Positions 9,741-21,077 of a DNA stretch of 64,000 nucleotides are shown here, piece after piece; positions within the stretch are counted from its first letter, which is position 1; each line of letters starts with the position of its first letter. The DNA is from Rhizaria sp. SCN 62-66 (lineage: Eukaryota; Rhizaria, unplaced): the NCBI GenBank assembly GCA_001724265.1, contig MEDY01000033.1, positions 62,001-126,000 of the forward strand, written 5' to 3'. Position numbers and translations under genes: made by a program. The notes beneath the pieces were generated by a model. It was given only the letters and a program-made list of their open reading frames with translations, did not search any database and was not told the origin of the DNA.

Positions 9741-11819
9741 ATGAGTGTCACTACTGTCACCGCACGGCCCGCCCCGTTTTCCTCTTTCTCCACGCACTGT
9801 GAAGCCTTTCTGGCCTGGCTGCGTTCGCTCCGCCGCTTCAGCGCCCAGCATGGCGCGACCGCTCTTCCCGCGAACGCGACCGTGATCGCGGTGCTGCCCA
9901 ACGAGGCCTGCGACCTGGACTCAGTCATTACCAGTATCGCGTACGCCTTTGCGCTGCACTGCGCCTACAACGGCACCACAGCTGCGACAGCCGAGCACGC
10001 GAGCGCATCGTCCATCGCCGCACTGCGTCCCGTCAAGCTCACCCCTGCATCGTCGCTGCACAGTGATGTCGCAAGCGGCGCCCCGCGCAGCGTGATCGTG
10101 ATGCCCGTGCTGCCCATCGCGCCGGAAGATCTAGCGCTGCGCGGGGACTCGCTGTGGGCGCTGCGCCGCGTGTTGGCCACCTACCACGCCGCCGCCTCTA
10201 ACGCTGCTAGCACGGCCGCCGCCAACACTGCCAGCACGGCCGCCGTTGTCGCTGACACTGATACGACTGACTGCGGAGATACTACTGATGATGATATGGG
10301 GGTTGTGTTGACCCCTGAGCTCCAGTTCCCGTTTCTGTACGTTCCAGCCCCCACTAATAGCTCGAGCAACGTTGTTACTGGAAGTGGCAACTCTTCGGCG
10401 AGTTGTGGATCCAGCAGTCGCAGCCCAATGTACGTTAACTGGCCACTCTGGGCTGCCTCGGCTCAGAGTGTTGACGCCAGTGGCGAGACGCCTGAGTCTC
10501 CAGCCGCCATGTTCCGCGTGTGTTTGACTGATCATAATCGCCCCACTGTCGCGCCGTTCACTTCGCTTCCATCCCACGCAGTTCTCAGCGTGATTGACCA
10601 CCATTTAGACGAGGGCATGTGGCCGCTTAGCCATGTAAGGGCCATCTCGACTGCAGGCAGTGCGAGCTCAGTGCTTGTCAGCACCATTGCGCAGCAGCTG
10701 CGTGTGAATGCGTATGATAGCGCTCTAAGTACCCCCTTAGATCTCGGCGACGCCTCTGGGATGAGTGCTGAGTCCGCGGTCATCAAGTCACTTTTCCCCT
10801 GTCTTTATCCCACAGCATCGGCTAGCAACGCCGCTGCTGGCGTCGCGACCAACGGAGACCTGCTCGACATCTCCCTTGCTCTCGGCGACGTCCTCGCCGC
10901 CGCTATCATCACGGACACGATTAACCTCAGCGTCTCCGCCGGTAAGGTGACCGTTGGCGACTGTGTCGCTCTGAGCTTGCTCGGCCTGCCGCAGTGGCCC
11001 CTGTTCACCTACCCTGCCGCTATCCCTGACAGTATCACAAACACAGATACCGCCATAAGCAGCTTGAGTCCTATTGTTGTTAACGGTGAGGGTGATGCCG
11101 TGCTCGCTGGTGCTGCTTCTTTGGACATCTTTGCTGCTGCAACAGTCGCTGCCACCGCTTCTGCCTCTTCCTCTACCAACGCATCTGCGTGCACTGATGC
11201 AAGCTCTGCCTGTGCCGGTGTTGCAGGCATTGGCGTCAATGTGAGCCTCCTCAGCGACATGAAGAACGGCAACGAGTACGACTGGCAGGGCGTGCGCGTC
11301 GGCGCTGCGTCGCAGGCCCTCGCACAGTCGCTCGCTTCCCTTAGTAGCAACAGCTGTTGCAACAACAGCAACGCGAGCGGCTCGAGCGCTCACGCAAACG
11401 ATCGTTGCAGCGCTGCGATTGCGAGTGCGAATGCGCTGTGGAGCGAGATATCTGCGTTGGGCTCCCCGATGGCCCCATTTATGTCGCCCTCGAACAATTC
11501 GAACAAGGCAAGTAGCATCTCCGCGTCTGCAGCCGCGTCTCCTAAGGCCCCACTGTCTTCAGTCAAGCCGCCTGGGTCCGTGGCGCTAACGCCCATCTCG
11601 CCGTTGCAGCCGAGTTCTGGTGCACAGCAGCTGTCCGCGTCAACTCCAACATCTGCAGTTCTCGCTGCGCCGAGCGCGCCCCCGGTCGTGGTGAAGGAGA
11701 GCGCGCGCGACGCGATGTTTAACTGGATTCAGCAACGGCGGCGCGACACGAGCCACTTGACGGTCGAACAGCTGTTGCGGCTCGACTTAAAGTGGGTTCG
11801 CGCTGCAATCACAAAGTGA
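9741..11819 (+). CDS. DHH-family exopolyphosphatase / prune-like phosphoesterase
   Basis: A single exon, ATG 9741 to TGA 11817-11819, 692 aa. The family (yeast PPX1, animal prune) hydrolyses terminal phosphates of polyphosphate or short oligophosphates using Mn/Co/Mg ions. Visible motifs are NEACDLDS (about residues 54-61), the metal-binding motif I equivalent to NExxDxDS in PPX1, and VIDHHLDE (about 284-291), the DHH motif. After these come a GSASSVLVSTIAQQL segment (family G-S-x-S) and GDVLAAAIITDTINLS (about 380-395), the motif that supplies another metal ligand Asp. The C-terminal LTVEQLLRLDLKW resembles the end of the DHHA2 domain of PPX1. Thr/Ala/Asn/Ser-rich inserts (about 150-235 and 440-640) make it much longer than yeast PPX1, which is about 400 aa. 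The key metal ligands seem intact, so activity is expected; whether the main substrate is polyphosphate cannot be told from sequence. Confidence 0.85.
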   Translation: MSVTTVTARPAPFSSFSTHCEAFLAWLRSLRRFSAQHGATALPANATVIAVLPNEACDLDSVITSIAYAFALHCAYNGTTAATAEHASASSIAALRPVKLTPASSLHSDVASGAPRSVIVMPVLPIAPEDLALRGDSLWALRRVLATYHAAASNAASTAAANTASTAAVVADTDTTDCGDTTDDDMGVVLTPELQFPFLYVPAPTNSSSNVVTGSGNSSASCGSSSRSPMYVNWPLWAASAQSVDASGETPESPAAMFRVCLTDHNRPTVAPFTSLPSHAVLSVIDHHLDEGMWPLSHVRAISTAGSASSVLVSTIAQQLRVNAYDSALSTPLDLGDASGMSAESAVIKSLFPCLYPTASASNAAAGVATNGDLLDISLALGDVLAAAIITDTINLSVSAGKVTVGDCVALSLLGLPQWPLFTYPAAIPDSITNTDTAISSLSPIVVNGEGDAVLAGAASLDIFAAATVAATASASSSTNASACTDASSACAGVAGIGVNVSLLSDMKNGNEYDWQGVRVGAASQALAQSLASLSSNSCCNNSNASGSSAHANDRCSAAIASANALWSEISALGSPMAPFMSPSNNSNKASSISASAAASPKAPLSSVKPPGSVALTPISPLQPSSGAQQLSASTPTSAVLAAPSAPPVVVKESARDAMFNWIQQRRRDTSHLTVEQLLRLDLKWVRAAITK

Positions 11820-12645
11820 TGCTGATTACGGCAAGTATCACGCTAGAACGAGCTGTTGTCGTCACTTGCTGCGTACGCGATCTCTTTTGTTCCTCGACGA
11901 GCCTTCTTGTTCTCACATATTCTCTTGATATATATCGTGTAAACAAAACCAACCGTGTATTTGCTAAATTCAACTTATTTAAAATGTTATTCTCAGATAT
12001 ATTATTTAATTTCATCGTTATCTACCCTGCATTTCAGTGTGGGAAAGTACAGTCGAGTCGAACTGCTTTCTCCTCTGGCCGTCATACAAACTCTCTCCGC
12101 CAATAGATATTAAACGCTTCTCATCACATTAATTCTCACTTAGCAAGCGAGTTAACCATGTTAACTAACTGGCAACCAAATTCCAGCTCAGTTTGTCACT
12201 GGTTCACGACTGGACAGTGTCTGGAAGAGCGAAGATCGAATTCTTGACGCAGTTTCGTTGGAGCCGTTGGATTTGGACGTGCCCCATCGCGGCCGCAAGT
12301 ATCAACCTTAGTCGGATTGAGCATGGCATTTTAATATGTCGATAAATGACAACTGTTAATCATTGTATTGGCGTGCAAACTTAGTATGTTCTTTAACACT
12401 AGCGGCTGATTTACGTCACTAAATTATGCTGCTTCAACTTGCAAATCAGCTTTGATATCTATCTTCCGATCCTACCTCCTATGAGGCGACCCTTTCCCTA
12501 CGACGCTCACAAAACTTCGTCATTTGCACCGCTTTTACAGCCCTCCTTTTCTAAACCAACACAATATCTGTTTGTGTGCTAGATTTGAGTATCTGTTTCT
12601 CTTGTTGCTGTTTTTACAGCCCTTTATCCAACCTTTCGGCTCCTT
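11820..12645. other. Intergenic region upstream of PIP kinase gene
   Basis: AT-rich 3' flank of the exopolyphosphatase gene and 5' flank of the PIP kinase gene. I looked for tRNA box A/B patterns and for coding frames and see nothing convincing. Confidence 0.45.
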
Positions 12646-15600
12646 ATGGGAGGCAACGTCTCCTCATGCGGTTGCTCACAAACCAAAGTACGTCATCCCC
12701 TCACCACCCTAGCGTGTCCTAACATCATGCAGTCATCACATATGATGCTGAATCATGGAAATATTGAGCTTGTCAACAATCTACTGATGACTAAAATTCA
12801 CTATGCATTATTTACCCACCGATTTCTCCTCTTTGCTACAGCATGACATGATTGGCGTAACGCTGGCGTATGGCATTCGCGCCAGCTTCCAAGCTTACCC
12901 AGACCTCGCGCGATACGCTGTCTCTCGTGGTGAACGCAATGCTGTTGCCCGGCGCGCTCTTGAACTTGATCTCTAGCCAGGTGAAGCTGATCTCCCAGAA
13001 GGATTCGAGGATTTCAACGCTAATCAAGACTCCGCACAATCGTCATTCGGCACGACAACAGGAGCCGCCACAGGAGCAGCGCAAGGTGCAGGAGCAACGC
13101 CAGGAGCGAGAACAGTCGCGAGTCCTGTCGCCCCCGGTGGCGCAGCATCTCCGGTTGGTCTCTCTTCTCGCGGCGGCACAAAGCAGGGTTCCGGCGGCGC
13201 GGCTGCCGCGCTGTCTGTCGCTGCGACCGCAGGCAGCGGCAGCCACAGCCGCAGCGGCGGCGACAGCCAGGGTGAGGGCGACGACGTTGACGATGACGGC
13301 GATCGGCTGACCGAGGACTCGCTTTCGACGGTGCTTGTGCACACGCGCGATGGGCTCGACTACAGCGTATTTTCCCAGGACCACGACCACAACGACGACG
13401 ACGAAGACGAGGACGAGGATTACGACGATTACTACGACGATGATGACTACGATACCGATGCAAACGACGTTGTTGTGACCAGCACTGTTCCTGCGAACGC
13501 TGCTGGCAACGCCAGCGCTGACACTGCCGCTGGTGCTACAGGCGCCGGGACGGGTGATGCGGTTGGGGCGAGCACAAACAGCGCTGTCTCTGGTGCGACC
13601 AGTCCCGCCGTGTCCGAGCCCGCTGCGCGCACGCACCGCGCCCCGTCGATCTCGAAGAAGCAGCGCTCGTCGTTGGCGCTGCTGCAGCAGTCGCTGCCGC
13701 AGTCGCAGACGGCCTCACAGTCACAATCGCGGTCTCAGTCGCACCAGCCCTCGCCGTCGCCGCCCAAGACGCGGCCCTCGCAGCAGCAACAGCAAGTCGA
13801 CGAGCAGCAGTAGCAGGGCGACGACAAGCAGCAGATGCGCTCGCGCTCGCACTCGCGGTCACGGTCGCGCTCGCAGTCCGGCTCCGGCGTGACGCTCGCC
13901 GCGATGGGATCTGAGTCCGACGCCGCCGCTGGCGCTGCCAAGGACGGAAAGACGCGGACGCGGACCCGCTCTCGCGGCGACAGCATAGCGCGCCGCAACA
14001 GCGCCAGCCGTAGGTCGTCCACTGACGGCGACCGGGACATTGCCCGCGGCAGCGACGCCGGCCGGGAGCCAGACACCGCTGCGATCTTGGTCGACGAGAC
14101 CGAGGCTGCCGCGGAGGCCGCCGCTGTTGCTCGCCTTGCACTGGTGCCTGAAGAGGATGATTTCCTCAATAACAACAGCAACACTCATCACGATAACAGT
14201 AACAGTGATAACGCTACCGCGCAGAACACACGAGCTGACGACAGTAAAAAGGTCAGCACTAACGGCGATGCTGATAGCTGTGGCGATGATATCACAGCTT
14301 CTGCTGCTATGAACGCAAGTGCATCTAAGCCCACGGTCACGTTCTCGACCCCTTCTAAGGATTCGAAGCACCACCAGCAATCTCAGTCAGAGCACGTGTC
14401 CCCGCCGCACAAGTCTGGCGAGAGACGCAACCCTAAAGGGGTTCGCGTTAGCGCCTTGGACGAAGGCACGTTTATCCACATCACGACCGATGAGCCTAAC
14501 ACGTCGAAAACGACCACTGTCACCTTCACCAACAACAACAGCAACAGTAATAGTGTTACCGCCGATACCAACACCAACACTCTGTCGCCGCGCACAAGAG
14601 CTCGCACACTGGCTAACAGCTCTGCCGCTAACAGCAACAATAACAGCAGCGGCGGCAACGCGATGCAGACGGTCCCCAGTGCGCTGCTCGACGTTGACGA
14701 GCTCTTCGCGGACGCCGGTGCGCACACGCGCTTTCCGATCGAGTCCCTCTCCGTTACGCCGGTTGAGCTCGTCGTGCCGTCGCCGGACGACAGCGACAGC
14801 GGTGCCGGCGTGGGCTCAAAAACGACCGCGGACGCCGTTGGCAGCAACTCGAACCAGACCCCACACTTCGTCGGCGGCGCTAAGAAGTCCGCTCCGCCAG
14901 TAGACAGCAAGGACGTCGAGCTAGAGGTCGAAATGGTGCCCATGACGCGGCCTCCAGCGACCGGCGCCAAGCCTGCGAGGCCGATCACCAGCGGTAAGCA
15001 GAAGCAGCTTGTCGCTGTCGAGCGGCGCGCCCATACCACGGAGGTGTTGAGTTACCGCGGCGTGCTGAAGTCCTACGCGCCGCGGCTTATGCAGCGTATC
15101 CGCGGCCTCGAGGGCATCGCCGAGGCTGAGTACCGTCGGGCCCTGAGCGGCGATCCGGCCCCGTACATCTCGCTCAAGACAAACTCGCGGTCCGGAGAGC
15201 TCTTTTTTCTCACGGCGGATCGCAAGTACATCCTTAAGACGATCTCCGCGAGCGAGACGCGGCTGATGCTTCGGTACATCCTGGCGTACTACTTGCACCT
15301 GCGCACGTTTCCTTACTCGCTAGTGAACCGCGTCGTCGGCATGTACAAGCTCACGGTGCGGCATGACCGCAAGCAGTGTTGCGGTTACTCGCCCACCGAC
15401 GCCGCGGCCACGGCGGCCGAGCCGGGCAACGTCCGCGGCGGCCGCGGCAACGGCGCAGCGAGCAAGGCGCACTACATCGAGTGCTGCAACTGCTGCTGCG
15501 CGCAGTGCGGCGGCTGCGCGGGCGGGGGCTCGCGCAGTTCGCGCACGACTGTGTACCGCGTGATCGTGCTTAAGATGGCCTACCCGTCCGAGTGCAAGCT

Positions 15601-16837
15601 GAGTCTGCAGTTCGATCTCAAGGGCTCCACCGACAGGCGATTCGTACGTGCGACGAACCGAATTATAGCTATTTTCGTTCGTCCTTTATTAATATGTCAT
15701 GGATCTATTATTTGCTCATTTCTAACTGCTTTCCACTTGTTCATGTTTTTGTTTTAGGCATCCGCGAAAGAGCGTCTCAAGGCACTTCCGTGCTACAAAG
15801 ATCTCGACTTCGCCACCTGGGCGCATCGTGGTCTGTTCCCGATTCCCAACTACTCCATCCCGCGCCACATTAGCGCCCACAACAGCCACAGCAACGGCCA
15901 CACGCTCAGCCCGAGCGCCTCCCCGCTTCCTGCGCTCACCCACACTGCAGCCAACGCTAACGGCAACAGCTTCGCACAAACCGCGCCTGCCTTGGCAAAG
16001 CCAACCTCCGACGCTGCCGCGGTTGACGATGCCAACGGAGCGGCGACTGCTGTTGCGGTGACCGAGAGCGCGCTTTCTCCGGTCTCGCTTTCGTTAGTTC
16101 CTCCCAGCCCCCTGGTCCCGTTGTCCTCAGCCATCACGACCGCCGCCGGCACCGGTGCGGCAGCGGGCGCGCGCCAGCGCCGCCGCCGCAACTCGTCGAT
16201 CGCGCAGCCGCCGTCACACGCGGTGCCGCCGCTGCTGCCAGTGCCGCCCGCGCTGCCACTGCGCAAGCTCGTCAAGGCGCGGCGCGTGTGGGGACTGTCC
16301 GTCGCCGCCGCTATTGCGCGCGCGGCCGCGCTGCCCGGCCACCAGAGCGGCGGAGGTGCAATTACGTGCGCGTTGGCTGCGCGGCCGGAGGGCATCGTAC
16401 CGCATTTGACTCGTGAAGGCACGCTGTCGCGTGAGTACATCGCGTTCCTGTCGCTTTACTGCCCGCCGTACGTGTGGCCGGCGTCGCTGCTGTGGGCGCC
16501 CCCGGCCAATGGTAACGGCAACAACGGCGCTGGCGGCAGCAGCCCCACGCCCGCGGCCGCAAGACGGCTTGAGCTGGCCGTGCCCGCCGTTGTTGCAGCG
16601 TCTGCGGAGACCGAGTCCGTCGGCCCCAGGGACAACGGCGCTACGACCGGCGCTGATGACAGTACTGTGCGGGCCGGAGTGGGCTCCGGACTCGTGTCGT
16701 CGTCTGCTGTCGCGGCCGCGGTCGCTGTTGCGGCGGCCGCTGCCGCAGCTGAGCCCGAGTCTATTGCGCCTGAGAACGCAAGCAAAACCAGTAAGCCAGA
16801 TGCTGTTCCGACCAACACGACCTCAAAGCGCGGCGCG

Positions 16838-16872
<35 letters not shown>

Positions 16873-18728
16873 TGATGCTGCTGCTGACGGGAGCAACAGC
16901 AAGAGTGACAACAGTCGTGAGGCCACTGAAGAGTACAACTCGAACGAGCCTGCTGTCCCTGCGACCGCAGCTCAGGCCAACACGAATCAGACTGTCGCTG
17001 TCACAGTGACCACTGCGACCTTGCCTTCTGCCAACAGCAATAACAACAGCAATAACGCCTCGGTGGCTGCCGCCGCTGCAGCCGCTGCAGCTGCGGCTGC
17101 GGCGGCCAAGAGCAAGAAGGAGGACCGTCCGGGCACAGTGTATCGCACCACCGGCCTCGGTCCGCTCCCGCCCCCCAGCCAGGTACGATCAGAATCGCCG
17201 TTCTAACAAATCACTGATTATACACGTTATGGAATGCTACAAGTAATCTCAATCCTTTTATATGACCTCACTCTTCTTTATTGATATTCGCATGTGTTGT
17301 TCATTCTCTGTTCAGGCGCTGTACCGCGGCGGCATGAAGCTCATCGACGCGCCCCCGAACTTCCGCATCTACCTCGGCCCCGCCACGGCGGCCGTGATCC
17401 TGAAGCAGCTTGCGCGCGACGTCGAGCTTTTCCGACTGATGCGCGCGATGGACTACTCGCTGCTCGTGTGCATCGCGCGCGTGGAAGACGTACCCTCGTT
17501 TCCCGCCGCCAACACCGCTACCACCTTGCCATATGTCACCAATTCACTGCCTGGATCGGCCGCTGGGACGCGCGCTGGCACTGCTTCTGCTGTGAACAAC
17601 CAGAACAATCAGGGTAGCACGAACACGATCGGCAATTCGAGAGCGAACCACACCGCTAGTCGTGGAGCGACTGCCGAGAACGGCGTCATTGCGAGCGCGA
17701 GCGGCGTGCGCCTGGAGCTCATCAGCTCCACCTCGAACGCAAACACGAACATCAACGTAGGTGCCATGAGCAATAGCAATGCTGTCGACAGTGGCAAGAC
17801 CTCGAAGAAGCCACAGCAGCAGCAAGAGGAAGAGGAGGAGGAAGACATTGCGGTTGACAGCGACTATGCGGTCACGACCCCCGATGCTGATAACAACAAC
17901 ACCGCTGCGAAGAACGCTAATGGTGACAACCTCGACACTGCCAGAGAGGCTCCCCTTTCTGACCTGCGTTTGCACGCGCCCTCCCCCGCCCCGCTCGTTG
18001 CGGCTCATGTTAACGCCAGCAATGACGATGGCGTCACTCTGTCTGTAACTCCGACAACGACGGCCGGCGCAACTCCTGCTGACGGCAATGCTGCGACTGC
18101 GACTATTGCCGTTAATGCCGCTGCTCCTGCCGGCGACTCTCACAACGACGCTGTGAGCATCACCGTCACAAGCCCGGTCAACCCTGACAACAACGCTCCT
18201 GAGATCGTTGATGCCAACATGCCTGGTCGCCCTGCGAGTGTAGATGCGCCTGCTGTCAGCAACAACAGCAACAACAACAATAACTCCAGCTCTCTTACTC
18301 CTGCAGCCGCGCCAACGAACACGAACTCAAACACTCTCGCAGTCGCCGGGACTGTCGGTGCGACGCTGCCCCACGTCCGTTCGCGGTCCTCGATCGCCCA
18401 CTCTGCACACGATAGCGCCGCCAACGGCCACAGCCAGCACAGCAGCCACAGCGAGCAGCCCGCGTCGGCGGATGCGCGCGCGCGGCAGCTGCAGCAGAAG
18501 CGGCGCCGTCGCCTGTTTCGGCCCGATGGCGGCATCCAGTCCGAGGACGGGTCCTGCGTGTACTACCTCTCCATCATTGACTTCCTCAGCGAGTACGGAT
18601 TGCGCAAGAAGGCCGGGCAGTTCTTCAGCGTCGTGTTGCGCTGCGCATCGCTGTCTGAGATCTCGGCTACGGACCCCGACAAGTACGCGCAGCGCTTCCT
18701 CGAGTTCATGCACCAAGCCATCGGCTAA
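12646..18728 (+). CDS. Phosphatidylinositol phosphate kinase with long inserts; two in-frame TAG codons
   Basis: Exons are 12646-12687, 12842-15643, 15758-17182 and 17316-18728 (TAA). All introns are phase 0, with donors GTACGT, GTACGT and GTACGA. The product is 1893 aa if TAG is sense. Exon 1 encodes MGGNVSSCGCSQTK, a typical N-myristoylation start with nearby Cys for palmitoylation, suggesting membrane anchoring. Kinase signatures follow: MIGVTLAYGIR just after exon 1 (PIPK N-terminal LGI-type motif) and YRGVLKSYAPRLM (about residue 750). KYILKT then carries the catalytic Lys, and FDLKGSTDRRF is split from ASAKERL by an intron. KDLDF, MDYSLL (about 1468) and SIIDFLSEYGLRKK (about 1842) complete the series. 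Low-complexity inserts of several hundred residues separate DLKGST, MDYSLL and IID. In-frame TAGs lie at codons 59 and 338, both before the catalytic core. The family phosphorylates phosphatidylinositol phosphates, usually PI4P to PI(4,5)P2; exact specificity is not readable because the activation loop is divergent. Confidence 0.85.
12974..12976 (+). other. In-frame TAG codon 59 of PIP kinase
   Basis: TAG sits between LELDL and PGEADLPEGFEDFN in the reading frame continuing from exon 1 and from the 12841/12842 acceptor. The residues before it include the PIPK-like GIR motif, and the frame after it leads unbroken (apart from one more TAG) into the kinase domain. The bases TCTAG could also serve as a 3' splice site in the same phase, which would skip exon sequence 12842-12976 and the TAG with it. 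Confidence 0.7.
13811..13813 (+). other. In-frame TAG codon 338 of PIP kinase
   Basis: TAG lies between VDEQQ and QGDDKQQ, inside a glutamine-rich stretch encoded by CAG/CAA, which is the context expected if TAG also encodes Gln. The same frame is open for about 830 bases before it (back to the first TAG) and 1830 bases after it. I see no GTACGT-type donor close by that would remove it. Confidence 0.8.
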
Positions 18729-19142
18729 CCGATGCTGTTGAAACGGTTTCGCAACGACGCTAGATGATTGGCGGTGACTTATTTCTCTTTTATTCTATCT
18801 TTGTGTTTTGTACACTTTTTATTGAATTCTCATCCTCTCTCTGTTTCATTACGCAAAATGATTTGACGAATAATACTTTGTTTATGTTTACGTCTGCCCC
18901 TCCGGTACATTTCGTTACACAGTTCTCTCTACTAGTCACTAAATTCGTGCGCGTATTATTACATGCACAAATACATACCTTTTTCTTTTTTTACATGAAG
19001 ACGTATGTTGCTCGCTGTCGAGCCATGCAGAAAATAGTCGTATGTCTTTTTGTATTCTAGATAACCTGGTGCGACCGCATCACGACGGAGTGTGACATCG
19101 ACACTTTGGCCACGCATCCACAATTCACTCATCCCATAACTC
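18729..19142. other. Convergent intergenic region (PIP kinase / GWT1)
   Basis: AT-rich 3' flanks of the two genes. Nothing is recognised in it. Confidence 0.5.
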
Positions 19143-21077
19143 TCAATCCTGCTTCTTCGGTACTTGTCTCTTCACACGGCGCTTCACAAACGCAATTGCC
19201 GTAGGGGTGACAAAGGTGACCGCAATCACTGAGAGGGCGATATAGCACACTAGCACGGCAATCGCAGTGGAGTCACTCGTGTTCATCGTGTCGATCGCAA
19301 GGTTCACAGCACCAGTGAGCAAATTGGTGATCAAAAAGAATGATAACGGCGCGGAGTCGATCGCATTCACAGTCGCTCCAAGACCGGCGCCTCCAGCTTC
19401 CGCCATAGAAACCGTGTTTTCACGAAAGCCACGACTTGCGGCATCATTGCGGCTGCCTAACTTCGACTGGATCCAGCCGGGCACGTCGGCCGCCTCAACC
19501 GCAAGAGCAACTGTGAGCATGAGCGTTGCGAGCGCAATCTGCCACGCGACAAAGGCCGAATTTGCAAGCCTCCGTGAGACGTCTTGTGTTGTGTGCACAA
19601 GCACGGACGTTGCGAGCCAGGCAAGTGCACTGAAGCTGCCGATGATAATCGTGGCAGCAAGCGCGTTAGTCTTTGCAGAAGTCCGTTGTTGACTACAATT
19701 GTTAAGAGCAGCAGCCGCGTACAAAATACGACCAATTGGGACAGAGAGAAGCAAAATGGCAATATAGCCTGGTAACGATGCAATGCCTTCCTTGTTTGCA
19801 GTGAGCAAACCGACGCGTGGCGCGTTAAAGACCCAATCAGTCCCGTCAAAGGGGTTACTCAAACTGCTCGAGGAGAGTCTCAGAGGGTAAACAAGCCAGT
19901 ATTGATGCCCTGCCGTGATAGTGAGGCCAAGCAAAGCGCAGACCCACGCACGCGGGTGCGAGAGTGCCTGGGTGAGAACACGCTTCACGGCGCAACCAAG
20001 CGCTTTCGCGGACTGACAAGCCGTGTCGTTGCAACTGAGTTCAACCTCCTGGCAATACAAAGCAGCATCAAATTGGACGCTGCTTAACGCAGGGAGAAGC
20101 GCGTGCAAGAGCGCCGCGACGCCAAGGACAACGGCCAGCGTGAAAAAGAAGTTCCAGTGGACTCCGTATTCTGACGTGTGTACCTGGTAGTTGACGGAGG
20201 AGTTGCCGGCAATCCGCGCGAATCCGAGCACAGAGAGCAGGCCCGCGCTCTTGACGGCGGAGATTAGGCCGAGTGCAAGCCGGGACCGGAAAGAGGACGA
20301 GTTATTCGAGTCACCCGCAGCATGCTTGTGGTTGTTGTCGTTGTTGTTGGTGGTGGTGAACCCAGAGCGAGCTAATGGAGACACCAGCGCATTGACGACG
20401 ACAAACACGCCAACGCCGACGTCCATAAGTCCCGTGCCAAACGTCTCCGTCTTGGCAAAGCGGCGCGGGAAGGCATTGAAGTCGACGGCGAGGATGGCGA
20501 CGCCGGTGAGCAACAGAGCGCCCGCGCGGAGCCGGGTCGGCGCCAACAGCCTCCGCACGCCGGCGGCCGCGGGGGGCGGGGGGAGGCGCTCCGGGGCGAC
20601 GGGAAGCGCGGTGAGAAGGACCAGCGAGAGCAGAACGAGCCAAGCCTGGAGCGCGAGGAGCGCGGGAATGAAAGCAGGGTGCGTGCAAGCGAGGATGCCG
20701 GTGCCGGCGACTAGGGCGAAGTCGAACGCAGTCGCGAGCGCGGTCAGAAGCTTCCGAAGAGATGCACGAGAGGCAGAGGGATTAAGGTTCGCAAGAAATG
20801 CATTGATAAAAGTGGTAACTGCGTAGGAGAGAATCTGGCTAGTCCAGGTAGTCAGCTGAGAAGGGGGGGGGGGGGGGATTTATCTCTCTCTCTTTCTCTA
20901 AAAGGCCAGATATTAAGACATAGAGAGAACTGAAGAAAGAAAAAAGAACAAAAATCGATACTGCGCAAGACGTACAATAAAGGAAATTGCAACGAGAGTA
21001 ATCTCATGAATGCTTGTGCCGGAGTGGCCCGTCACAAATGCCTACTTGGCAGCCTTGACGGCATTGTTGTGCTGCAT
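19143..21077 (-). CDS. GWT1: GPI-anchor inositol acyltransferase GWT1/PIG-W; in-frame TAG in exon 1
   Basis: Exons on the minus strand are 21077-20976 (34 codons) and 20855-19143 (TGA at 19145-19143), phase 0, with donor GTACGT; 604 aa. GWT1/PIG-W acylates the inositol of GlcN-PI in the ER membrane during GPI anchor synthesis. The best motif is AVDFNAFPRRFAKTETFGTG followed by LMDVGVGVFV, nearly identical to the family signature. The protein is strongly hydrophobic throughout with many membrane segments. Exon 1 reads MQHNNAVKAAK-TAG-AFVTGHSGTS then IHEITLVAISFI. This matches the conserved family N-terminus (K-E-x-F-V-T/S-x-x-x-G-x-S/T-x-x-E-I). The TAG falls where homologues have Glu, and exon 1 has no ATG after it. 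Exon 2's frame has no ATG upstream of the family signature, so exon 1 is needed. A 15-base C run serves as the polypyrimidine tract of the intron. Confidence 0.9.
20863..20877 (+). repeat. Poly-G run (poly-C on the gene strand) in the GWT1 intron
   Basis: Fifteen consecutive G on the plus strand. On the minus strand it is followed by TTCTCAG, so it forms the polypyrimidine tract just before the 3' splice site of GWT1 exon 2. Its length is probably variable and error-prone in sequencing. Confidence 0.85.
21042..21044 (-). other. In-frame TAG codon 12 of GWT1
   Basis: TAG is flanked by KAAK and AFVTGHSG, both aligned to the conserved start of GWT1/PIG-W proteins, where this position is usually Glu. 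It is the clearest sense-TAG site in the window: the flanking residues are conserved and no intron can remove it from a 102-base exon that stays in register with the family on both sides. Confidence 0.88.
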
